From a bacterium (GTDB lineage Bacteria > Patescibacteria > Microgenomatia > Levybacterales > GWA1-39-11): a stretch of DNA of 5,868 bases. Position 1 is the first letter of the stretch; each line of letters starts with the position of its first letter. This document shows positions 1 to 5,868 of this stretch, one piece after another. The notes below the pieces were generated by a model that searched no databases, had not been told where the DNA came from, and saw only the letters and a list, made by a program, of their open reading frames with translations. Location of the stretch: contig JAKAHW010000063.1 of assembly GCA_021825285.1 (NCBI GenBank), forward strand, positions 1 to 5,868, written 5' to 3'. Made by a program: the position numbers and the translations under genes.

Positions 1-98
1 TTTGGAACCTTAGGAAATACTTCTTCTTCCAAAAGAGGGATAATTTTTTCTAAATTCTCTTTTTCGTTATATGTCGGCAGAATTACAACAACTTTCAT
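1..98 (-). CDS. Family 2 glycosyltransferase, N-terminus only (polyprenol-phosphate mannose synthase-like)
   Basis: Only the first 32 codons are in the window; the gene continues past the left edge. The visible protein starts MKVVVILPTYNEKEN, a beta-strand followed by the PTYNE(K/A)EN motif that opens the nucleotide-binding fold of GT-A family 2 transferases. The NEKENL wording is typical of dolichol/polyprenol-phosphate mannose synthases (DPM1-like), which move a sugar from a nucleotide donor to a polyprenyl phosphate at the inner membrane face. The DXD metal motif and any C-terminal membrane domain lie outside, so donor and acceptor cannot be read. The ATG at 98 follows the uxs stop after 4 nt, so it is the last visible gene of the operon. 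No good Shine-Dalgarno site precedes it, and reinitiation after uxs is likely. Family is fairly sure; the exact subfamily is not. Confidence 0.82.
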   Translation of the reverse strand, partial: MKVVVILPTYNEKENLEKIIPLLEEEVFPKVP

Positions 99-102
99 AA
101 TT

Positions 103-1056
103 TTATATACTCTTAAAATATTCTATCGTTTTTCTTAGTCCATCTTCAAGAAGCACTTTAGGCTCAAATCCCAGCAAATTTTTTGCTTTTGTAATATCCG
201 GCCTTCTTTGAAGAGGATCATCTTCAGGCAAAGGTTCAAAAACAATTTCGGAATTACTTCCTGTCAATTCTTTTACAAGTTTTGCTAGGTCAATTATTTT
301 ATATTCAACTGGATTTCCCAAATTTATCACCTCTCCTGCAATATCGGGTTTTTCCATAAAGCTTATAATTCCACCAACCAAATCGTCTATAAAACAAAAG
401 CTTCTGGTTTGTGCCCCTTCCCCAAAAACAGTTATCGGTTTTCCTTCCAGTGCTTGATTTATGAAATCGGACACAACTCTTCCGTCGCTTTTCTGCATTT
501 TATCCCCATAAGTATTAAAAATTCTCATTATTCTTACGTCCAGTCCAAACTTTCGGAAAAATGCCATACACATTGCTTCACCAAATCTTTTTCCTTCATC
601 ATAAACCGATCTAATTCCATTTGGGTTAACGTTTCCAAAATAAGTCTCGGGCTGAGGACTTACAAGAGGGTTACCATAGACTTCTGAAGTAGAAGCAAAT
701 AAGAATCTTGCGTTTTTTTCTTTCGCCAAATTTAAAAGGTTAAAAGTACCCTGTGAATTAACGAGTAGAGTTTCTATAGGAAAATTAATGTAGCTAGTTT
801 GGCTTTTCTTGTTTGGAGATGCTGGGGAAGCAAGATGAAAAATTCCAGTAAGCTCTTCATCAATTATTGGAGAGGATTTAATAATGTCATGCTCAAGGTA
901 AGAAAAAAGAGGATTGCTTTCAAGCTCTTCGATGTTTTTTTTATTTCCTGTTATTAGGTTATCAAGACAAATAACTTTATAACCTTTTTTGAGAAGCTCT
1001 GAGCATACATGAGCTCCAATAAATCCTGCTCCGCCGGTTACGAGATATGTTGCCAT
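103..1056 (-). CDS. uxs: UDP-glucuronate decarboxylase (UDP-xylose synthase), extended SDR
   Basis: A 317-residue protein close to the usual bacterial length. It should convert UDP-glucuronate to UDP-xylose with bound NAD+, in the cytoplasm. The N-terminal Rossmann motif is TGGAGFIG (residues 7-14). Family-specific signatures follow: HLASPASP (74-81), ASTSEVYG (121-128, with catalytic S/E), GNVNPNG (141-147), the SDR pair Y152/K156 in YDEGK, RIFNTYG (178-184), DGRVVSDFI (191-199), QTRSFCF (216-222) and DDPLQRRPDI (279-288). The SPASP and GNVNP stretches separate UXS from UDP-glucose 4-epimerases and from RmlB. Ugd, which supplies UDP-glucuronate, is encoded in the same operon, supporting the assignment. 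Its ATG directly abuts the gmd stop (TAAATG) and only a weak purine-rich leader precedes it, pointing to translational coupling. Nothing appears truncated or missing. Confidence 0.93.
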   Translation of the reverse strand: MATYLVTGGAGFIGAHVCSELLKKGYKVICLDNLITGNKKNIEELESNPLFSYLEHDIIKSSPIIDEELTGIFHLASPASPNKKSQTSYINFPIETLLVNSQGTFNLLNLAKEKNARFLFASTSEVYGNPLVSPQPETYFGNVNPNGIRSVYDEGKRFGEAMCMAFFRKFGLDVRIMRIFNTYGDKMQKSDGRVVSDFINQALEGKPITVFGEGAQTRSFCFIDDLVGGIISFMEKPDIAGEVINLGNPVEYKIIDLAKLVKELTGSNSEIVFEPLPEDDPLQRRPDITKAKNLLGFEPKVLLEDGLRKTIEYFKSI

Positions 1057-2031
1057 TTAGTCATTCTTTTTTTCCATCTCTATATCTGCTTTCACCATCA
1101 TTTCAACCAATTCTTTAAAACTGGTTTTAGGTTTCCAGCCTAAAACTTCTTTCGCCTTACTATAATCTCCAATCAAATAGTCTACTTCTGCGGGCCTCAT
1201 ATGTTCGTGCTTATTAGAAACGACGTGGTCTTCCCAGTTGGAAATTCCTATTGTGTTAAATGCTGTTTCTACAAACTCCTTAACGCTATGATTTTCTCCT
1301 GTTGCTATAACATAATCATCCGGCTTTTCTTGTTGAAGCATTAACCACATTGCCTCGACATAATCTCCGGCAAATCCCCAATCTCTTTTTGGCTCCAAAC
1401 CTCCGAGTTCAAGGGTTTTTTGCTTTCCCAAACTAATTCTTGCAACAGCATGACTTATTTTTCGGGTTACGAACTCCAGCCCTCGTCTTGGGGACTCATG
1501 ATTAAATAAAATTCCTGAACATGCAAACATATTAAAGCTTTCCCTGTAATTAACAGTTATGTAGTGTCCATAGACTTTTGCTACCCCATATGGTGACCTT
1601 GGATAAAATCTTGTTGTCTCCTTTTGTGGAGTTTCAGTAACTTTTCCAAACATCTCAGAGGATGAAGCTTGGTAAAATTTAATTTTGGGGTTAACGTTTC
1701 TTATAGCTTCCAACATTCTTGTTACGCCTATTGCAGTAAATTCTCCTGTTAGTACCGGCTGGTTCCAAGATGTCTTTACAAAAGATTGCGCAGCGAGATT
1801 GTAAACCTCTTCAGGATCTGCTTCAGCAATTGCCGAAGATAAAGAACTTTGATCTAATAAATCTCCCTGCAAAAGAGTTATTTTGTCTTGGATATGCTTA
1901 ATTCTTTCATTATTAACAGTGCTGGTTCTACGAGATAGGCCATAAACTTCGTATCCTTTTGAAAGCAAAAGCTCGGCAAGATAAGAACCGTCTTGCCCTG
2001 TTATTCCCGTAATCAATGCTTTTTTTGCCAT
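1057..2031 (-). CDS. gmd: GDP-mannose 4,6-dehydratase
   Basis: A 324-residue extended SDR, the short bacterial form (E. coli Gmd is about 373). It makes GDP-4-keto-6-deoxy-D-mannose from GDP-D-mannose using bound NADP(H). Visible landmarks are [10 protein letters not shown] (9-18, nucleotide binding), LSRRTST (32-38), NLAAQSFV (78-85), the catalytic segment QASSSEMFG (121-129), Y148/K152 in [13 protein letters not shown] (177-184) and [14 protein letters not shown] (216-229). S124, E126, Y148 and K152 line up with the E. coli catalytic T132, E134, Y156 and K160 at a constant shift of 8. The gene sits 15 nt after rmd, whose product reduces the Gmd product, so the local route is GDP-D-rhamnose rather than GDP-L-fucose (no Fcl/WcaG-type gene is in view). 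The start at 2031 gives the canonical MAKKALITG opening; no clear Shine-Dalgarno site precedes it. Confidence 0.96.
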   Translation of the reverse strand: MAKKALITGITGQDGSYLAELLLSKGYEVYGLSRRTSTVNNERIKHIQDKITLLQGDLLDQSSLSSAIAEADPEEVYNLAAQSFVKTSWNQPVLTGEFTAIGVTRMLEAIRNVNPKIKFYQASSSEMFGKVTETPQKETTRFYPRSPYGVAKVYGHYITVNYRESFNMFACSGILFNHESPRRGLEFVTRKISHAVARISLGKQKTLELGGLEPKRDWGFAGDYVEAMWLMLQQEKPDDYVIATGENHSVKEFVETAFNTIGISNWEDHVVSNKHEHMRPAEVDYLIGDYSKAKEVLGWKPKTSFKELVEMMVKADIEMEKKND

Positions 2032-2046
2032 AACGATTATTAAATT

Positions 2047-3003
2047 TTAAACAATTTTCCTCCAATAATCCAGAGTGTCTTTTAAAGAGATCTCAAGGGG
2101 AATTTGAGGAGCCCACCCCGTCTCTTTTTGTATTTTTGAATTATCAGAATAAAGATCAGGATTGTCGCTTGGACGAAGGAGTGTTTTGTCAACGGAAACT
2201 TCAATTTTTACCTGGCTTAAAGAAAGCATTTTGTCTAAAACATTTGAGATTTTATGGGAAATTCCGGATCCTATGTTATATGCTTCTCCCGGAGTTCCTT
2301 TTTCAGCCAAAAGGATATAAGCTCTCACCATGTCCCGAACATCAGTAAAATCTCTTTTAGATTCAAGATTGCCAACTGGAAGAATTGGCTCGCGCAACCC
2401 TTTTTCTATTTCTGCAATTTTCTTCGCAAATGAAGAAACAACAAAAACCGGAGCTTGTCTGGGACCTATATGATTAAAGGGTCTAATTCTAATAATGTTG
2501 AGTTTGTAAGAAATAAAATATTGAAGCCCCAAATAGTCTTGAGCGATTTTTGAAACCGCATATGGTGTCGCAGGCATTAATGAAGTATCTTCTCTAATTG
2601 GGAGATTGGCAGGAGGAACAATGCCGTAAATTTCTGCTGATGAAGTAATTAATATTCTACATTCCGTAAGGCCTGCTTTACGAACCCCTTCAAAAACTGA
2701 TAGCTCAGCGTTTATATTATTAGTTATTACTTCTGAAGGCTTATCAAAGCTTTCGGATGGAGAAGTAAGGGCTGCAAGGTGGAAAACGACATCAGGCTTT
2801 ATTTGAGTAATTACGTCTTGCGTCTTTTGAAAATCTAATAAATCCAGTTCAAAACCTTCAATTTTATCTTTTATTTCGGGAACCCTCTCAAGACTATCTT
2901 TTGTTAAATACGTTCCGTAGACTTTGTTCTCAGAAGATTTTAATAATTCTTCAGCTAAAAAACTTCCTGCAAATCCTGAAATTCCGGTTATAAATGCTTT
3001 CAT
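2047..3003 (-). CDS. rmd: GDP-6-deoxy-D-lyxo-4-hexulose reductase (GDP-D-rhamnose forming)
   Basis: A 318-residue extended SDR that reduces GDP-4-keto-6-deoxy-D-mannose at C4 to GDP-D-rhamnose. The Rossmann motif is GISGFAGS (7-14). Active-site elements are SSAEIYG (121-127) and Y148/K152 in YAVSK. Rmd-typical stretches are RPFNHIGPRQ (174-183), VSSFAKKIAEIEKGL (189-203), GNLESKRDFTDVRD (211-224) and RPSDNPDLYSDNSK (277-290). NHIGPRQ together with LRPSD is what I associate with Rmd as opposed to Gmd, GDP-fucose synthase or dTDP-glucose dehydratase. The ATG overlaps the ugd stop by 4 nt (ATGA), and gmd follows 15 nt after its TAA. Length is normal and all key residues are present. Direct pairing with gmd strengthens the call; the stereochemistry of the product is from family knowledge. 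Confidence 0.93.
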   Translation of the reverse strand: MKAFITGISGFAGSFLAEELLKSSENKVYGTYLTKDSLERVPEIKDKIEGFELDLLDFQKTQDVITQIKPDVVFHLAALTSPSESFDKPSEVITNNINAELSVFEGVRKAGLTECRILITSSAEIYGIVPPANLPIREDTSLMPATPYAVSKIAQDYLGLQYFISYKLNIIRIRPFNHIGPRQAPVFVVSSFAKKIAEIEKGLREPILPVGNLESKRDFTDVRDMVRAYILLAEKGTPGEAYNIGSGISHKISNVLDKMLSLSQVKIEVSVDKTLLRPSDNPDLYSDNSKIQKETGWAPQIPLEISLKDTLDYWRKIV

Positions 3004-4301
3004 TGCCTTCCAACACCTATATAGGTAAACCCGAGGTTCCTTAATTTTGCCGGATTGTAAATATTCCTTGTGTCAATAATCATTGGACTCTTCATTGAAC
3101 TCTTTATTTTTTCAAAATCTATTTCTTTAAACTCGTTCCAATCGGTAATTACAATTAACAAATCCGCATCTTCTACCACACTGTAGATATCGTCCATGTA
3201 TTCGATACCGGAAATTACTTTCTTTGCTTTTTCCATGGATTGTGGATCATATGCTTTAATTTTGGCGCCTTTTCTCTTTAGCCAATCGATTATCTCAATT
3301 GAAGGGGCAAAACGCATATCATCCGTATTTGGTTTAAAAGCAAGTCCAAGTATGCCGATTTTTTTGTTGTTTAAATTCCCTAACAATCTCTCTGCTTTAT
3401 CAACGATTAGGCGCTTGGCAATATGGTTAACATTCTCAACCTCGGTCAATAAGTCAAAATCATATCCGTATCCTTTCGCAATAGAAATAATGGCTTTTAC
3501 GTCTTTAGGAAAACAGCTTCCTCCATAACCCGGACCCGGCTGCAAGAAATAATTTCCAACTCTTTTGTCGTAGCCTATTCCTTCCAAGGCGTGTAGAGCA
3601 TCTGCGCCTGTGGCTTCGGAAAGTTGAGCGATAGAGTTTGCAAAGGAAATTTTCATCGCCAAAAACGAATTTGCCGCATACTTTATCATTTCAGCAGTTT
3701 CTAAATTACAAAGGACATATGGACAACCGGTGTTTTCTTGAAGAGGTTTATGAAGATCAACCAGAAGTTTTTTAGCTCTTTGGGATTCAAATCCTATTAC
3801 TATTCGGTCCGGATTTAGAGTATCTGAAATTGCTGAACCTTGCCTTAAGAATTCCGGGCAAGATGCTACGTCAAATTCTGCTTTCTCAGGTTTTGCTTTT
3901 TCAATTAATGCCTTTATTTTCTGATTTGTACCTATCGGAACGGTACTCTTTGTTACAACAACCGTATATCCGGAAAGATTCTTTGCTATTTTTTCTGCAA
4001 CTTCAAGAACTGTAGAAAGATCTGCCTCTCCATTTTCCTTGGGAGGAGTTCCGACTGCCGTAAAAACCAGATCCGCCTCTTTAACACTTTCATAATCCAA
4101 AGTAAAACTTAATCTTTTTGCTTTTAGGTTTTTTTGGACAAGCTCTGTAAGACCAGGCTCGTAAATATGGACTATCCCTTTGTTTAAATTTTCTACCGTA
4201 GCAGGCGTGTGACCGATTACTGTTACCGTATTTCCTAGATCAGCAAATATTGCTGCTGATACTAATCCTACGTAACCGTGTCCAATAAAAGTAATTTTCA
4301 T
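3000..4301 (-). CDS. ugd: UDP-glucose 6-dehydrogenase
   Basis: A 433-residue protein of the UDP-glucose/GDP-mannose dehydrogenase family, typical in length. It performs the two-step NAD+-dependent oxidation of UDP-glucose to UDP-glucuronate, the substrate for the uxs product downstream. Domains: N-terminal NAD fold with GHGYVG (7-12) and TAVGTPP (81-87), STVPIGT (119-125), CPEFLRQGSA (148-157), a central helix domain with K207 and N211 in MIKYAANSFLAMK, the catalytic cysteine C263 in GPGYGGSCFPKD (256-267, D267 also conserved), then the C-terminal UDP-binding domain with GLAFKPNTDDMR (319-330) and a final Rossmann-like half with TDWNEF (386-391). One oddity: Q154 replaces the glutamate usual in PEFLREG. 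The ATG at 4301 has a good Shine-Dalgarno site and also overlaps the small upstream gene by 4 nt. GDP-mannose dehydrogenase or UDP-ManNAc dehydrogenase are less likely because of the PEFLR and GYGGSCFPKD wording. Confidence 0.95.
   Translation of the reverse strand: MKITFIGHGYVGLVSAAIFADLGNTVTVIGHTPATVENLNKGIVHIYEPGLTELVQKNLKAKRLSFTLDYESVKEADLVFTAVGTPPKENGEADLSTVLEVAEKIAKNLSGYTVVVTKSTVPIGTNQKIKALIEKAKPEKAEFDVASCPEFLRQGSAISDTLNPDRIVIGFESQRAKKLLVDLHKPLQENTGCPYVLCNLETAEMIKYAANSFLAMKISFANSIAQLSEATGADALHALEGIGYDKRVGNYFLQPGPGYGGSCFPKDVKAIISIAKGYGYDFDLLTEVENVNHIAKRLIVDKAERLLGNLNNKKIGILGLAFKPNTDDMRFAPSIEIIDWLKRKGAKIKAYDPQSMEKAKKVISGIEYMDDIYSVVEDADLLIVITDWNEFKEIDFEKIKSSMKSPMIIDTRNIYNPAKLRNLGFTYIGVGRQ
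3006..3018 (-). promoter_or_regulatory. Ribosome binding region of rmd inside the 3' end of ugd
   Basis: On the minus strand AGGTG (3018-3014) lies 10 nt before the rmd ATG, and GGAAGG (3011-3006) lies only 2 nt before it. Either could pair with the anti-Shine-Dalgarno sequence, though neither spacing is ideal. Both are embedded in the last ugd codons (GVGRQ), consistent with coupled translation across the ATGA overlap. Confidence 0.4.
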
Positions 4302-4411
4302 TTTTGCATCCCTTCTTTTGAAGCAAAAATACCTGGAGTCTCTGGCGATCCGCCAAGTGCAAAGACACCAAGAGTTACAGGTATAAATATTAATAAACTA
4401 GAATCAAACAT
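4298..4411 (-). CDS. Putative 37-residue small hydrophobic protein, unrecognised family
   Basis: This small frame fills the otherwise non-coding 102 nt between the rmlD-like gene and ugd. Its ATG (4411) lies within the last codons of the rmlD-like gene (8-nt overlap, ATGTTTGA) and its TGA overlaps the ugd start by 4 nt (ATGA), the same junction type as at the rmlB/rmlD and ugd/rmd borders. An in-frame TAA stands immediately before the ATG, so this is the only ATG that opens the frame. The product begins MFDSS, then a hydrophobic stretch L6-G21 (LLIFIPVTLGVFALGG) long enough for a short membrane segment, then S22-P26 (SPETP) and a polar tail with K32, E33 and K37. D3 and the lack of N-terminal lysine or arginine make a classical signal peptide unlikely. 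An AAGGAG lies 18 nt upstream (4435-4430), too far for ideal use, so reinitiation after rmlD is more plausible. I do not recognise a family and infer no function; it could be a chance frame. Confidence 0.5.
   Translation of the reverse strand: MFDSSLLIFIPVTLGVFALGGSPETPGIFASKEGMQK
4310..4317 (-). promoter_or_regulatory. Shine-Dalgarno site of ugd
   Basis: The minus strand reads AAGAAGGG ending 8 nt before the ugd ATG, among the best-placed ribosome sites in the window. It lies inside the last codons of the small upstream reading frame (encoding the KEG residues), so ugd can be started both directly and by coupling. Confidence 0.6.
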
Positions 4412-5348
4412 TTACTTTTATTAAAGCTACTCCTTCTTCGAAAGTCTTTGGAGAAAATCCAAGTTTTTTAAGTTTATCATTTTTCATCACAGCTTTAAAG
4501 GGTCTTTTCGCACGGCTCTTATAAAACTCCTCATTCGTAATTTTGCCTAGTTTTGATCTGTCAAAACCAAACGTATCGGCAATTATCAAACCTGCATCAT
4601 AAGAAGATAGAGAAGAGCTGCCAACAAGATTTATCAAACCTTTCTCGTTTTGCTGAATTAAAAAGTCCAATCCGCTCACAACATCATCGATAAAAGTTGG
4701 TGTTATTAATTGGTCGGAAACCAATTTTAGCTCAATTCCTTTTTGCATTAACTCAATTAATTTCCAAACAAAATCTGTTTTAACCTCGCTTTTATAACCA
4801 TAAGGAAAAGCGATTCTCACGACCAAACTATTTTCATTTTCCCTCACGACTTCTTCACCTAAAAATTTAGTCATACCATACCAATCTACAGGATTGGTTT
4901 TATTTTCTTCCGAATAACCTCCAGCTGGCGTATCATCGCCGCTAAAAACAAAGTCTGTTGAAATATAAATTATTTTTTTAGAATTATTAATTGTCCAATC
5001 TACAATATTTTTTGTCCCTACAACATTTACGGCAAATGCGGAAAAATCTTCTACCCAATCTTTATAATTAACATTATTGAGGTTAAAGTTTTCCCCATCA
5101 AGTAATCCTAAATTTTTTATTTTTGAGTTATCGGCAGCTTTATCCTCTTCACACTGGTCAACATTTGTTTTTGCCGCCATATGTAAAATTAAATCTGGAT
5201 TTATTGAGTCCAACATAACTGAAAGTTTTTCTTTATCAACGATATTAACCTCTTCGGAGGAAACTCCAACCAATTCGTATTTTTCTTTTAGTAGAAAGTT
5301 AAATCTGGAACCAATTAAACCACTAAGACCGGTGACTGCTATTTTCAT
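4404..5348 (-). CDS. rmlD: RmlD-like dTDP-4-dehydrorhamnose reductase (SDR sugar-nucleotide reductase)
   Basis: A 314-residue RmlD-type SDR. The family reduces dTDP-4-dehydro-L-rhamnose to dTDP-L-rhamnose with NAD(P)H, the last step of that pathway. Visible: GLSGLIGSR (7-15, nucleotide binding), DLILHMAAKTNVDQCE (52-67), the STDFVFSG segment (130-137, T131 catalytic region), Y157/K161 in YGMTKFLGEE (157-166), TPTFIDDVV (216-224) and RPFKAVMKNDKLKKLGF (282-298), all diagnostic of RmlD. It is longer than typical RmlD in one place: about 30 extra residues (roughly 69-103) separate the VDQCE motif from FAVNVVGT. Its ATG overlaps the rmlB stop by 4 nt, and GGA with 8-nt spacing precedes it. The rmlB neighbour supports the dTDP-rhamnose role. 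The broader RmlD superfamily also includes non-rhamnose members (for example MAT2B-like), so substrate is probable rather than proven. Confidence 0.83.
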   Translation of the reverse strand: MKIAVTGLSGLIGSRFNFLLKEKYELVGVSSEEVNIVDKEKLSVMLDSINPDLILHMAAKTNVDQCEEDKAADNSKIKNLGLLDGENFNLNNVNYKDWVEDFSAFAVNVVGTKNIVDWTINNSKKIIYISTDFVFSGDDTPAGGYSEENKTNPVDWYGMTKFLGEEVVRENENSLVVRIAFPYGYKSEVKTDFVWKLIELMQKGIELKLVSDQLITPTFIDDVVSGLDFLIQQNEKGLINLVGSSSLSSYDAGLIIADTFGFDRSKLGKITNEEFYKSRAKRPFKAVMKNDKLKKLGFSPKTFEEGVALIKVNV

Positions 5349-5868
5349 AGTGCTTTTCCGTATTGCCTTTCATAATATTCTTGATAATCTCCGCCCTTAA
5401 TTCTTTTCCACCAGCTTTGATTCTCAACGTACCACTTAACCGTTCCTTCAAGCCATTTTTCAAAATCAAATTTAGGTTCCCAACCAAGCTCTTTGTTTAT
5501 TTTGCTCCAGTCAACTGCATATTTTCTATCATGCCCCGGTCTATCCTTCACAAATTCGATATCATCCTCTGATTTTCCGAGAATTTTTATGATTTTTTTT
5601 GCAACATCTATGTTTGAAATCTCCTGGGTCATTCCTCCAACAAGGTATGTTTCTCCAATTTTTCCTCTTTCCAAAACTGCCTCTATTGCTTTTACATGAT
5701 CCTCAACATACAACCAATCTCTTGAATATAAACCGTCTCCATAAATGGGAACTTTCTTACCTTCAATAAGATTAGTAATAGCAAGTGGAATAAATTTTTC
5801 CGGAAACTGATATGGCCCAAAATTATTTGAACAATTAGTAATTGTGATTGGTAAACCATAAGTATGGT
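5345..5868 (-). CDS. rmlB: dTDP-glucose 4,6-dehydratase, C-terminal half (cut by window edge)
   Basis: The frame is open to the right edge, giving the last 173 residues of a protein expected to be about 320-350 long. RmlB converts dTDP-glucose to dTDP-4-dehydro-6-deoxyglucose, feeding dTDP-L-rhamnose synthesis. Counting from the first visible full codon, the diagnostic blocks are HTYGLP (1-6), TNCSNNFGPYQFPEK (10-24), IPLAITN (26-32), VPIYGDG (39-45) and SRDWLYVEDHV (48-58), followed by VGGMTQEISN, the RPGHDRKYAVD block and a C-terminal WEPKFDFEKWLEGTVKWY region, all standard for RmlB. The Rossmann GxxGxxG and YxxxK residues lie beyond the window. A TTG at 5713 can be mistaken for a start but is the leucine codon inside RDWLYVED. 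The stop overlaps the rmlD start (ATGA). The alternative NDP-hexose dehydratases are less likely given rmlD next door. Confidence 0.95.
   Translation of the reverse strand, partial: HTYGLPITITNCSNNFGPYQFPEKFIPLAITNLIEGKKVPIYGDGLYSRDWLYVEDHVKAIEAVLERGKIGETYLVGGMTQEISNIDVAKKIIKILGKSEDDIEFVKDRPGHDRKYAVDWSKINKELGWEPKFDFEKWLEGTVKWYVENQSWWKRIKGGDYQEYYERQYGKAL

Noticed and set aside
2032..2046. 15-nt AT-rich spacer between rmd and gmd as a regulatory site or terminator
   Set aside because: It is too short for a terminator hairpin and contains no recognisable motif or good Shine-Dalgarno site.
1057..3003. Tandem duplication of SDR genes (gmd and rmd)
   Set aside because: Both are extended SDRs with similar fold motifs, but their family signatures differ throughout. 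They are ancient paralogues, not a recent duplication.
3196..3528. Plus-strand open frame of 110 codons antisense to ugd
   Set aside because: It lies wholly within strongly conserved ugd codons, has no recognisable protein features, and is a shadow of the real gene. The same applies to plus-strand frames at 409-687, 2136-2348, 3830-4015, 5077-5400, 5363-5572 and 5493-5699.
4380..4407. Possible minus-strand promoter before ugd: TTGATT (4407-4402), 16-nt spacer, TATACC (4385-4380)
   Set aside because: Each box matches the consensus at only 4 of 6 positions. In AT-rich DNA such pairs are frequent, and the region is better explained by the small coding frame in a continuous operon.
5345..5713. 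A 122-residue stand-alone gene starting at TTG 5713
   Set aside because: The frame continues without a stop to the window edge and encodes classic RmlB blocks upstream (GPYQFPEK, YGDG, RDW). The TTG is an internal leucine of RDWLYVED.

Overview
The window is AT-rich and almost fully coding, and every gene lies on the minus strand. In transcription order (high to low coordinates) it reads: rmlB (3' part only), an rmlD-like gene, a probable 37-codon small gene, ugd, rmd, gmd, uxs, and the first codons of a family-2 glycosyltransferase. Junctions are extremely tight: 4-nt ATGA overlaps, an 8-nt overlap, an abutting TAA/ATG, and gaps of 15 and 4 nt. This looks like one polycistronic nucleotide-sugar operon that runs past both window edges. 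I see no promoter, terminator, RNA gene, mobile element or CRISPR array that I can support, and no gene-free stretch above 15 nt if the small gene is accepted (102 nt if it is not).

The genes cover three activated-sugar routes. RmlB and RmlD belong to dTDP-L-rhamnose synthesis; RmlA and RmlC are not in the window. Gmd followed by Rmd converts GDP-D-mannose to GDP-D-rhamnose. Ugd followed by Uxs converts UDP-glucose to UDP-glucuronate and then UDP-xylose. Five of the genes encode extended short-chain dehydrogenase/reductase (SDR) proteins; Ugd is the separate UDP-glucose/GDP-mannose dehydrogenase family. The downstream glycosyltransferase start resembles polyprenol-phosphate mannose synthases. 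Together this suggests donor supply for a surface glycan containing D-rhamnose, L-rhamnose and xylose or glucuronate.

The organism is a bacterium. Compact AT-rich overlapping genes, weak Shine-Dalgarno sites and the style of the Ugd N-terminus (IGHGYVGLVSAA) remind me of Candidate Phyla Radiation (Patescibacteria, perhaps Microgenomates) genomes; this is inference only. TGA ends several genes at their expected family lengths, so UGA is a stop codon here and the recoded lineages (Gracilibacteria/Absconditabacteria) are disfavoured.

The main novelty candidate is the small gene at 4298-4411. It fills the only apparent intergenic gap, overlaps both neighbours in the way translationally coupled genes do, and would encode a small protein with one hydrophobic segment that I do not recognise.
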